Shown piece after piece: positions 57,081-64,000 of a stretch of DNA of 64,000 nucleotides. Source of the DNA: Chthoniobacteraceae bacterium (GTDB lineage: Bacteria; Verrucomicrobiota; Verrucomicrobiia; Chthoniobacterales; Chthoniobacteraceae); NCBI GenBank assembly GCA_028293625.1, contig JAQGOL010000010.1, forward strand, positions 62,001 to 126,000, in the 5' to 3' direction. How positions within the stretch are numbered: position 1 is the stretch's first letter; every line of letters starts with the position of its first letter. Both the position numbers and the translations under genes were made by a program. Below the pieces are notes generated by a model, which made no database searches, had not been told where the DNA came from, and saw only the letters and a list, made by a program, of their open reading frames with translations.

Positions 57081-57462
57081 TTCACCTTTTTGGAATTACC
57101 AAGCAGGGAGAGATCCCTCACATTTTTCTTAATAACGTTCGCTCAATCCTATGCCGCCTTCCGAAAAACCGTCCGGCCTGGTGCGATCGGTCGATCCTCT
57201 TCACCATCTCGGAACCGAAGATAAACAGCTGCACGAACCCGTCGACGGGAGGGTGTTAAGGTTATGCCGCCAGCGATGTATGGCGGATGGCTCGCCATGA
57301 AAGGAAAACAGCCGGCCGTTCACGGACAAGCGCCGGACATCGATGAGGGTAAGGTTTCCGTTCAAATCTGGTTGCCTGGCGTCAACCGGCTGCCTTTGCC
57401 AGGAAAACGACGGGCGATCGACAGAACCTCATTTTCTGTTCACTGAAAGCGAACAACCTTCC
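57081..57462. other. Gap after the RAYT patch without a supported gene
   Basis: 57161-57215 is the right copy of the degenerate repeat also found at 56162-56216. The remainder shows no gene I can support; short frames here on the plus strand do not resemble known proteins. Confidence 0.4.
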
Positions 57463-57834
57463 TTACCCGGCAATGGGCAAGGCGTAAAATCGCGCCCACT
57501 CGCTTTCTTTAAATCCAAGCAGACCACCGTCGTGGCCCAACAAGAAGGGGCGCTTCACCAAGTTCCCGTTGCCAGCCAATAAAGCGAACGCTTCTTCCTG
57601 GGAGAGTTGAGGCAGGCGCTCTTTCATGTTGAGCGCTTTGTAGTCGAGACCCGACGTGTTGAAGAGCCGCCGCAGATCACCGCCTACATGAGCAAGCATC
57701 GCTTTTAACTCATCGACAGTTGGCGGCTGTTGGCGGATCGGGAGCGCCTCATGGGCGATGCTATTTTCTTTTAAGAACTTTAGCGCTTTGCGGCAGGTAT
57801 CGCACTTTTCGTAAACGTAAACACGGCTGCTCAT
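57463..57834 (-). CDS. ArsC/Spx-family (YffB-like) thioredoxin-fold protein
   Basis: 123 residues, a normal length for the family. The N-terminal motif YEKCDTCRKALKFL has Cys11 and Cys14 in a CxxC arrangement, as in Spx and YffB proteins. LDYKALNMKERLPQL and a late VKRPFLLGHDGGLLGF match the conserved ArsC-like C-terminal half. Members reduce arsenate, bind RNA polymerase or have unknown thiol roles; this one resembles the YffB group rather than a dedicated arsenate reductase. Its ATG overlaps the metF stop by 4 bp, so it is probably translated with metF. Confidence 0.82.
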   Translation of the reverse strand: MSSRVYVYEKCDTCRKALKFLKENSIAHEALPIRQQPPTVDELKAMLAHVGGDLRRLFNTSGLDYKALNMKERLPQLSQEEAFALLAGNGNLVKRPFLLGHDGGLLGFKESEWARFYALPIAG

Positions 57835-58718
57835 GCCAAAGCGAGATTAAGCACGATCCGGCTCGTTGAGAGCGCTTTGTTGAGCGTGTAAAAATGGAGT
57901 CCGGGAACTCCGAACTTCAGCAGCCCCTCGCATTGTTTGGTCGCGTGTTCGATGCCGAACTCGGTTACCGCGGCATCGTCATCGCCAAGCGCTTCAATGC
58001 GCGCGAGAAACGCCTCGGGCATTTTCGCGCCGCAAAGCTGGACAAACCGCTTGGTCTGGTTGCGCGACAAGATCGGTAAAATGCCTGGAATGATCGGCAC
58101 CCGCACCCCAAGCGTGCCGGTGATGTAATCATGGAACTCGAAGAAATCTTCGTTATCAAAAAAGAGCTGGGTGATGATGAAGTCAGCCCCGGCAGCAACT
58201 TTTTCGCCCAAAAAATTCCAATCGGCGTGTTTGCCGTCTTTGCAGGCGATATGCCCTTCCGGGAACCCGGCTGTCCCGATGGAAAATCCGTCCAGGGAAT
58301 GAAGGAACTCGACCAATTCGCGTGAATACTCAAAGCCGCCATCGATTTTGACGAAATCGCCTCCGGTGGGAGGATCGCCGCGAAGGGCGAGAAGGTTGCG
58401 GATGCCGCGGGCATGCGCTTCCAGAGCCACGGCACGCAATTCCTCCTTGGTCGAGCCAACGCAGGTGAGATGCATCATGGCCGGAAGCCCATGGTCGCGC
58501 TGGATGCGATCAACGATGCCGAGCGTCTTTTCGCGTGTGCTACCGCCGGCCCCGTAAGTGACGGAACAATAGTCGGGCTTGAGCGCACTCAGCTCAGGAA
58601 TCGTTTTTTCAAGCAGATTGCGGTCGCCTTCCTCGGTTCTTGGAGGAAAAAACTCAAAGGAAATAGCGGGGCGACCCGCAGCGCGGCAGGCCTCGTGGAT
58701 GTCGCGAATATGAATCAT
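57831..58718 (-). CDS. metF: Methylenetetrahydrofolate reductase
   Basis: 295 residues. It reduces 5,10-methylene-THF to 5-methyl-THF with FAD, supplying methyl groups for methionine. Typical signatures are SFEFFPPRTEEG at the N-terminus, DYCSVTYGAGGSTRE, LTCVGSTKEE, LLALRGDPP and FIITQLFFDNEDFFEF. I chose ATG 58718 (MIHIRDIHEACRAAG) because the FAD-binding SFEFFPP segment then falls at the usual distance; a frame from 58763 would add 15 residues. Followed by the ArsC/Spx gene with a 4-bp overlap. Divergent from the cNMP-binding kinase, leaving 127 bp for two promoters. Confidence 0.95.
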   Translation of the reverse strand: MIHIRDIHEACRAAGRPAISFEFFPPRTEEGDRNLLEKTIPELSALKPDYCSVTYGAGGSTREKTLGIVDRIQRDHGLPAMMHLTCVGSTKEELRAVALEAHARGIRNLLALRGDPPTGGDFVKIDGGFEYSRELVEFLHSLDGFSIGTAGFPEGHIACKDGKHADWNFLGEKVAAGADFIITQLFFDNEDFFEFHDYITGTLGVRVPIIPGILPILSRNQTKRFVQLCGAKMPEAFLARIEALGDDDAAVTEFGIEHATKQCEGLLKFGVPGLHFYTLNKALSTSRIVLNLALA

Positions 58719-58845
58719 GTGGCGGTCGATCTTGCCTGCTTGAAGCAAAGGCCGCAAAGGCAAAGTTGCAGCCGGGCCGGGGACCCGGTAAATGATTCTT
58801 CATTCCCCCACGTTTACCAGTTCCACCCTGTAACGTTTCCACTCC

Positions 58846-59988
58846 ATGCTCGAGCCCCTCCGAAGCCACCTGCAGCTCGATCAGCTTCGCGAAAATCGAC
58901 TTTTCACAGGCGTCGACACCGAAGTCATCGCTGAGATCGGTGCTGCCATGCATCTCATGCGGCTCGCGGAGGGCGACGTGCTCTTTGAAGAAGGCGACCC
59001 GGGCGATTGCCTCTACATTATTTGCAACGGGACGATCCGCATTTCCAAACTGGGCCGCGCCGGCAAACAGGAAACCCTCGGGCTGGTGCAGGCCGGCGAC
59101 TTTTTTGGCGAGATGGCGCTCATCGACGGACAGCCCCGCTCAGCCCAGGCCGTTTGCGTGGAGCCATCGCTGCTCGGCCTCCTGGATCGCAGCGGGTTTG
59201 AACAGATGCTGCTGATTGCGCCGAGCCGTCTGCACATGAATTTCCTGCGCTCAGTGGTGGGCCGGTTGCGTGAAGGCAATGAGCATTTTATGACGGAGCT
59301 GATCCGCAACGAGCGCCTCGCGTTGGTTGGCACCATGGCCAACTCCATCATTCACGATCTCAAAAACCCAATGTGCGTGATCTGCGGCTGCGCTGAGTTG
59401 ATTTCAAGCAAGGCGCCCGATCCGACGGTCAAAAAGCTCACCGACACAATCGGCCGTGCGGTTGACAACATGTTCGATATGACGCAGGAACTCCTCGACT
59501 TTGCGCGAGGCCGGAGCAGCCTGGAATTGCGGCGCACCTGCATCACGGCGCTCATGGAAGAGGTCGATCCGCAAATCAACCACCTGGTTCCTGAGACGAT
59601 CACCCTGGCGCGCGAGGTTCATTGCACGGCCTTTATCACCGCTGATACCGGCCGTTTTGCCCGGATGCTTCTCAACCTGGTAAAAAACTCGATTGAAGCG
59701 ATGAACCAGGGCGGCATGCTTTCTCTTTCAGTCCGGCAGAAATGCAGCCACGTGGTCTTCCGGATCAGCGACACGGGCTGCGGTATCCCGGCCGAACTTC
59801 AGGCACGAATTTTCGAGCCGTTTGTTTCGTTTGGGAAAAGCCAGGGGACGGGCTTGGGCATGGCGATTGTAAAAAGCGTGGTGGAAGCCCACTCGGGCAC
59901 CATTTCCGTCCATAGCGAGGTCGGGGTCGGAACCGAGGTGGAGGTCTCCATCCCGATTTTGCAGTCGGAAAAAAGCGAGGCCGGCTAG
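58846..59988 (+). CDS. Soluble cNMP-binding histidine kinase
   Basis: 380 residues. A cyclic-nucleotide-binding domain at about 15-135 has the phosphate-binding segment FFGEMALIDGQPRSAQA (86-102). The ATP-dependent histidine kinase then follows directly: H-box SIIHDLKNPM with His170, N-box LLNLVKNSIEAM, G1 DTGCGIP, G2 GTGLGM. There is no membrane segment or PAS. The arginine in the phosphate-binding cassette suggests real cAMP/cGMP binding. No receiver gene is adjacent. Probably senses a cytoplasmic nucleotide and phosphorylates an unlinked response regulator. Confidence 0.9.
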   Translation: MLEPLRSHLQLDQLRENRLFTGVDTEVIAEIGAAMHLMRLAEGDVLFEEGDPGDCLYIICNGTIRISKLGRAGKQETLGLVQAGDFFGEMALIDGQPRSAQAVCVEPSLLGLLDRSGFEQMLLIAPSRLHMNFLRSVVGRLREGNEHFMTELIRNERLALVGTMANSIIHDLKNPMCVICGCAELISSKAPDPTVKKLTDTIGRAVDNMFDMTQELLDFARGRSSLELRRTCITALMEEVDPQINHLVPETITLAREVHCTAFITADTGRFARMLLNLVKNSIEAMNQGGMLSLSVRQKCSHVVFRISDTGCGIPAELQARIFEPFVSFGKSQGTGLGMAIVKSVVEAHSGTISVHSEVGVGTEVEVSIPILQSEKSEAG

Positions 59989-60062
59989 ATTTGCGCAATG
60001 CAGATTGCCGAGCGCCGAATATCTGCCGCATAAACGTCTTTAGACAACCCCCCACTCTCCCG

Positions 60063-60779
60063 ATGCTCCGACATTTTCTGCTTTTTGCGCTGCTTGCCAC
60101 CGGTTCACTTCGCGCTGATCTCAAGCCCGATCCGCTTTACGAGTCCCGCGCCGAACACGATCCCAATGGCACCGGCCTCTTTTTCATGCAACGCGAGATC
60201 GCCCATGTGATGGGGCATCAGGCCTGGCAATGGCTGGAACGGCCCGAGCGCGAGGAGGAAGAAGGGACAGACCGTTTGCTTGAGGCCCTTCAGCTTAAAC
60301 CGGGCGAAGCGGTGGCCGACATCGGGGCGGGCAGCGGTTATTTCAGCTGGCGGATGGCGCGGCTGGTCGGGGAGAGCGGCCGGATATTCGCGGTCGAGAT
60401 CCAGCAGGAAATGCTCGATCTGTTGATGAAGAACATGGCCAGGCGCCGGGTGGAAAAGATCGTTGAACCCATTTTGGGAACCATCACGGACCCGAAATTA
60501 AAAGCGGCATCGTGCGACGTGATGCTCATGGTGGACGTTTACCACGAGTTCGATCATCCCTACGAAATGATCGCCAATATGATTCCGGCGCTCAAGCCCG
60601 GCGGCCGCCTGGTATTCGTCGAGTTCCGGCAGGAGGATCCGCAGGTGGCTATCAAGCTTGTGCACAAAATGAGCGAGGCACAGGTTAAAAAAGAGATGAG
60701 TATCCATCCCGGCATCGAATTTGTGCAAACCATCGGCACCCTTCCCCAGCAGCACATCGTCGTTTTTCGCAAAAAATGA
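60063..60779 (+). CDS. Exported SAM-dependent methyltransferase-like protein
   Basis: 238 residues from ATG 60063, directly before a signal-like N-terminus (MLRHFLLFALLATGSLRA). A frame starting 24 codons earlier exists but weakens this. The class I methyltransferase fold has motif I VADIGAGSGYFS and GRIFAVEIQQEMLD, then the acidic loop VYHEFDHPYEM and PGGRLVFVEF. The fold binds S-adenosylmethionine, but SAM is normally cytoplasmic, so an exported enzyme is odd; the segment may be a membrane anchor. Its last four bases overlap the start of prmA. Confidence 0.75.
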   Translation: MLRHFLLFALLATGSLRADLKPDPLYESRAEHDPNGTGLFFMQREIAHVMGHQAWQWLERPEREEEEGTDRLLEALQLKPGEAVADIGAGSGYFSWRMARLVGESGRIFAVEIQQEMLDLLMKNMARRRVEKIVEPILGTITDPKLKAASCDVMLMVDVYHEFDHPYEMIANMIPALKPGGRLVFVEFRQEDPQVAIKLVHKMSEAQVKKEMSIHPGIEFVQTIGTLPQQHIVVFRKK

Positions 60780-61606
60780 TTCATTACATCTGGCGCAAAC
60801 TCAGCGCCGCGAAATGGGAGGACGTCTGGTTGGAACGGCTCACCTCGGTCGGCGATCGAGTCGCCATCACCGCGTTCGCGGGAAAAAAGACGATCCGGAT
60901 TGAAGCGTTCCAGCTCACGCGCGCGCAGGCCGATGAACTCGTGGCCACTTTCGGCGGCGAAGTGCTGGAGCAAAAACGCGAGATCGCCCTCCAGCCCCGC
61001 GCCCGCGCCCCGATCCGGGTCCGGGAAAAGCTGATCATCGCCTCGAGCGAAACCGAGCGCGATGCGCTGGTGAAGGAATATCCCGAGCGGAAGATTATCC
61101 TGATCCCGGCGGGGATGGCGTTTGGGACCGGCGATCACGCGACGACTTCGACCTGCCTGCGTCTTTTAAGCGATGCGTCCGATCAGCTCCGGGATTGGGA
61201 AATGCTCGATCTTGGCTGCGGTACCGCCATTTTGGCCATTGCCGCGCGTTTGCTCGGGGCGAAGAAGGCCGAGGCCGGCGATTTTGATCCGGACGCGGTG
61301 CGTGTTTCCAAGGAGAACGTGCGCGCCAACCAGATCTCCAAATTGAGTGTTAAGAAACTCGATGTCAGGCAATGGACTCCGGAGCGGACTTGGGATGTGG
61401 TGGTCGCCAATATGTTCAGCGGGATTCTGATTGAGGTGGCGGCAAAGATTGTTGCCGCGACCGCCCCGGGTGGACGGCTTATTTTCTCCGGCATCCTGCG
61501 CGACCAGGAAAAGGCAGTTGTCGAAGCCTTTGAAGCAAACGGTTTCCGGATCGACCAGATCGTGCGCAAAGGAAAGTGGATCACCGGAGCGGCGACACGG
61601 ATCTAA
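60776..61606 (+). CDS. prmA: Ribosomal protein L11 methyltransferase
   Basis: 276 residues. Trimethylates L11. The PrmA signature GMAFGTGDHATTSTC is followed by motif I MLDLGCGTAILAIAA and the NMFSGIL motif, in which the family's usual NPPY-like segment appears as VVANMFSGIL. The N-terminal substrate-recognition domain is shorter than in E. coli PrmA (about 293 residues). ATG overlaps the upstream methyltransferase stop (ATGA). Confidence 0.9.
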   Translation: MIHYIWRKLSAAKWEDVWLERLTSVGDRVAITAFAGKKTIRIEAFQLTRAQADELVATFGGEVLEQKREIALQPRARAPIRVREKLIIASSETERDALVKEYPERKIILIPAGMAFGTGDHATTSTCLRLLSDASDQLRDWEMLDLGCGTAILAIAARLLGAKKAEAGDFDPDAVRVSKENVRANQISKLSVKKLDVRQWTPERTWDVVVANMFSGILIEVAAKIVAATAPGGRLIFSGILRDQEKAVVEAFEANGFRIDQIVRKGKWITGAATRI

Positions 61607-61722
61607 GGCTCATTTTGTCCGGAATGCGGACTGAAAAAGCCGCCCGATTCAGATGCAAAATCTGATCGGGCGCGGCATGGTTTCGGGGGTGGAGCAAGCC
61701 CGCGCGGCTGAATCGAAATCCG

Positions 61723-61751
61723 TTGACGGCTTTCGGGATGCGTCGATAGCT
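61723..61751 (+). promoter_or_regulatory. Candidate promoter for the nucleoside diphosphate kinase gene
   Basis: TTGACG (61723-61728) and a weak ATAGCT box (61746-61751) are 17 bp apart, about 107 bp before the ATG of the following gene. The -35 matches the sigma70 consensus at five of six bases; the -10 is poor. Confidence 0.3.
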
Positions 61752-61858
61752 TCACCACCCACCTAAAACCGAAGAATTTTAAACTAAAACCCTGCCTCCG
61801 GTGATTTTTCTCTGAGCAAAGCCATGCTCGGAGCGCTCTCCGTGGGCACTTTTTATCT

Positions 61859-63025
61859 ATGGCCGAAGAACTTTCCTACGTGCTTGTCACGCCTTACTCG
61901 ATTCGCAAATCCCGCACCGGGGGCATTGTCGCACGTCTGATCTCACGCACCGGCCTCGACCTGGTGGCCGCTCGGATGTATGCGCCCAGCAGCGAACTGG
62001 TTGAAAAATACGCCGCCTCCATCGTCACGGAAACCGAGCCGCGCTACCGGGCCACGCAGGAACTCATTCGCAAGTATGTCTTGAAGAACTTCGCGCCGAG
62101 TGAATCCGGGACCCGGCCTCGGGTGATGCTGCTCGTTTTCAAGGGGGAGGATGCGGTGATGAAAATCCGCAGCACGGTGGGGCATATCGTCAATGAACGC
62201 ACCAGCGGCGAGACGATCCGCGACACGTATGGCGATTACATGGCCGACGCGAGCGGCAACGTGACCTACTTCGAGCCCGCCGTCCTCGCTCCGCCCGATA
62301 CGGCAAGCGCCGAGGCCAACCTCAAGCTCTGGACCGCTTACTCAGATTCCGATGGCGGGCTGCTCGATGGCACCGTCGATTTCCCCACCGGCACCAAGGT
62401 TGAAAAGACCCTCGTGCTGATCAAGCCGGACAATTTCCGGTTTCCCAATGCGCGTCCGGGCGGTGTGATCGATCTCTTTTCGCGGACCGGTCTCTACATC
62501 ATTGCTTTCAAGGTGCACCGGATGAGCGTGGCGCAGGCCGAAGAGTTTTACGGCCCCGTGCTTGAAGTGCTCATGGACAAGCTCAAGGACCGTTCGGCCA
62601 GCCTGGCAAAACCGCTTCTTGAAAAGGAATTCAACGTCACGCTCAACGACGAGTCGATGCACAAGCTGGGCGAATTGCTGGGACCCATCAACGGCCGCGA
62701 GAACTGGGAACAGATCGTCAAGTTCATGGCGGGCCTCAAGCCGAGCGATTGTCCGGCGGACAAGCGCAACGAGCCAGGCTCAGAGAAGTGCATTGCGATT
62801 TGTTACCAAGGCGTCGAGGCGGTACGTAAAATTCGCGAAGTACTCGGGCCAACCGATCCTTCCAAAGCGCCTCCCGGATCGATCCGGCGCGAGTTCGGCC
62901 AGACCATCATGGTCAACGCCGCGCATGCCTCGGATTCCGCGGAGAATGCCCAGCGCGAAATGGGGATTATCAATATCACCGAGAATAATCTCAAGCCGCT
63001 GGTGGAAGGTTGGTACACAAAGTAA
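61859..63025 (+). CDS. Double nucleoside diphosphate kinase (first domain degenerate)
   Basis: 388 residues holding two NDK folds. The second domain (about 195-385) has LIKPDNF near its start, PGSIRREFGQ and VNAAHASDSAE with the phosphorylated histidine at 356. The first (about 1-190) begins TPYSIRK rather than KPD and at the equivalent place reads GNVTYFEPAV, with no histidine, so it probably cannot transfer phosphate. NDK converts NDPs to NTPs using ATP. The first domain may be structural or regulatory. The gene follows prmA after 252 bp and precedes the aminotransferase by 51 bp. Confidence 0.85.
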   Translation: MAEELSYVLVTPYSIRKSRTGGIVARLISRTGLDLVAARMYAPSSELVEKYAASIVTETEPRYRATQELIRKYVLKNFAPSESGTRPRVMLLVFKGEDAVMKIRSTVGHIVNERTSGETIRDTYGDYMADASGNVTYFEPAVLAPPDTASAEANLKLWTAYSDSDGGLLDGTVDFPTGTKVEKTLVLIKPDNFRFPNARPGGVIDLFSRTGLYIIAFKVHRMSVAQAEEFYGPVLEVLMDKLKDRSASLAKPLLEKEFNVTLNDESMHKLGELLGPINGRENWEQIVKFMAGLKPSDCPADKRNEPGSEKCIAICYQGVEAVRKIREVLGPTDPSKAPPGSIRREFGQTIMVNAAHASDSAENAQREMGIINITENNLKPLVEGWYTK

Positions 63026-63076
63026 ACGTCCACGCCTTTTAACCCTTTTACGTTCAACTCCTAAATTAAGATCTCT

Positions 63077-64000
63077 ATGGAACTCGCCCAACGCGCCACG
63101 ATTCTGACTCCATCGCTGACTCTGTCGATCGACAGTAAAGCCAAAGCTATGAAGGCCGAAGGTATTGATGTCTGCGGCTTCGGTGCCGGAGAGCCCGACT
63201 TTGATACGCCCGAGCATATCAAAGCGGCATGCATGGCCTCGCTCGACGCGGGTTTTACCAAATATACGCCCAGCAGCGGCACCCCTGAACTGCGTCAGGC
63301 GATTGCCGACAAATTCAAGGCCGACAACGGGATTGATTACAAAAGCAGCCAGATCGTCGTCAGCAATGGCGCCAAACATTCCTGCTATAACGCGATCCTG
63401 GCCACCTGCCAGCCCGGCGATGAAGTCATCATTCCCGCTCCTTATTGGCTGAGCTACCCGGAAATGGTCCGGCTCGCCGGCGCGGAGCCGATCTTCGTGC
63501 AGACCACGCAGGAGAACGATTGGAAGATGACGGCCGAAGAGTTCGAGGGCGCAATGAGCCCGCGCACCAAGATGGTGATCCTTAATTCACCCGGCAATCC
63601 CACCGGCTCGGTTTACAGCAAAGAAGAACTCCAGGCCCTCGTCGATGTCGCCGCTGACGAAGACATTCTGATTCTCTCCGACGAGATCTACGAGAAGCTT
63701 ACCTACGATGGCGCAAAACATGTGAGCGTGGCTTCTTTGCCGGGCGCTTACGACATCACCATCACCGTCAATGGCTTTAGCAAAGCGTATGCGATGACCG
63801 GCTGGCGGCTTGGCTACCTGGGCGCCCCCGAAGCGATCGCCCGCGCGATCGACGCGATCCAGAGCCATAGCACCTCGAATCCGTGTTCGTTTGCACAAAA
63901 AGGCGGACTGGCCGCACTAAAGGGCGACCAGCAGCCCGTCACCGACATGCGGGAAGAGTTCGAGATGCGCCGCGATTACATGTGCGATCGGATCAGCAAG
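63077..64000 (+). CDS. Aspartate/aromatic aminotransferase, class I (3' end beyond window)
   Basis: 308 codons are inside the window; the gene continues past the edge. ATG 63077 begins MELAQRATILTPSLTLSIDSK, typical of aspartate aminotransferases of subgroup Igamma (AspC / prephenate aminotransferase). Signatures: FGAGEPDFDTPEHI, YTPSSGTPELRQAI, NSPGNPTGSVYS, LSDEIYEKL and the PLP lysine Lys236 in NGFSKAYAMTGWRLGY. It exchanges the amino group between aspartate and 2-oxoglutarate, and some members act on prephenate in phenylalanine/tyrosine synthesis. Product choice cannot be decided from this fragment. No clear ribosome-binding site precedes it. Confidence 0.94.
   Translation, partial: MELAQRATILTPSLTLSIDSKAKAMKAEGIDVCGFGAGEPDFDTPEHIKAACMASLDAGFTKYTPSSGTPELRQAIADKFKADNGIDYKSSQIVVSNGAKHSCYNAILATCQPGDEVIIPAPYWLSYPEMVRLAGAEPIFVQTTQENDWKMTAEEFEGAMSPRTKMVILNSPGNPTGSVYSKEELQALVDVAADEDILILSDEIYEKLTYDGAKHVSVASLPGAYDITITVNGFSKAYAMTGWRLGYLGAPEAIARAIDAIQSHSTSNPCSFAQKGGLAALKGDQQPVTDMREEFEMRRDYMCDRISK

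Noticed and set aside
57264-57446. 60-residue frame after the RAYT patch
   Set aside because: No family resemblance; lies in repeat-scarred DNA.
61641-61672. Hairpin after prmA as a terminator
   Set aside because: A good stem with one bulge, but the adjacent run of A lies on the wrong side for plus-strand termination, and no minus-strand gene ends there.

Overview
The window reads as about 64 kb of a GC-rich bacterial chromosome, most likely from the phylum Verrucomicrobiota (PVC group). The support is indirect. There is a coupled DUF1549/DUF1553 cytochrome-like protein and Tat-exported DUF1501 protein, a pair common in PVC bacteria. A large secreted beta-helix protein ends in FFRLRK, a tail often seen in verrucomicrobial secreted proteins. 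Further hints are a DUF4091 glycosidase and a proline-rich protein with ETxRIxLP repeats. Few start codons have an obvious Shine-Dalgarno sequence. No ribosomal RNA, CRISPR array, prophage or plasmid function was seen.

Layout. 1-2.4 kb: the tail of an unknown gene overlapping an HPr-like phosphocarrier, a degenerate M14-like protein, an irregular tRNA-Cys-like element and a small lipoprotein. 2.4-4.9 kb: a PAS/HisKA_2 histidine kinase facing a response regulator with a SpoIIE/PP2C phosphatase domain. 5.3-14 kb: a compact biosynthetic locus, a FAD-dependent oxidoreductase overlapping a 2,424-residue single-module reducing polyketide synthase (KS-AT-DH-psiKR-ER-KR-ACP-TE). 13.9-29.5 kb: two paralogous giant sensor kinases (protein-kinase-like, AAA ATPase, TPR-like, GAF, HisKA_2) enclosing a secreted HExxH protease, an EamA transporter and a beta-helix exoprotein. 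29.5-34.6 kb: DUF4091 glycosidase, DUF3833 protein, alpha/beta hydrolase and DegT-type aminotransferase. 34.6-39.7 kb, minus strand: nucleotide-sugar epimerase, PQQ-like propeller protein and M20 peptidase, coupled by ATGA overlaps, then prolyl-tRNA synthetase. 39.8-41.3 kb: the repeat/TM protein, thioredoxin, a terminator and PpnP.

41.5-51.4 kb is a plus-strand alpha-glucan/trehalose cluster: TreZ, amylo-1,6-glucosidase, a TreS-maltokinase fusion and GlgX, closed by a strong terminator. GlgX and the amylo-1,6-glucosidase would debranch glycogen, TreZ would release trehalose, and TreS-maltokinase would link trehalose to maltose 1-phosphate. The partner enzymes TreY and GlgE are not here. 51.6-56.1 kb holds the DUF1549/DUF1501 pair. 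56.07-57.2 kb is a mobile patch: an apparently intact REP-associated tyrosine transposase (RAYT) between 103-bp inverted repeats, with remnants of further copies. 57.5-64 kb: an ArsC/Spx-like protein coupled to metF, a cNMP-binding histidine kinase, an exported methyltransferase coupled to prmA, a double-domain nucleoside diphosphate kinase and an aspartate aminotransferase that runs off the window.

The most distinctive parts are the polyketide mini-cluster beside the duplicated giant kinases, whose kinase-like domains both lack the DFG aspartate, and the RAYT repeat patch. All functions are assigned by reading motifs in the sequence; no database search was possible.
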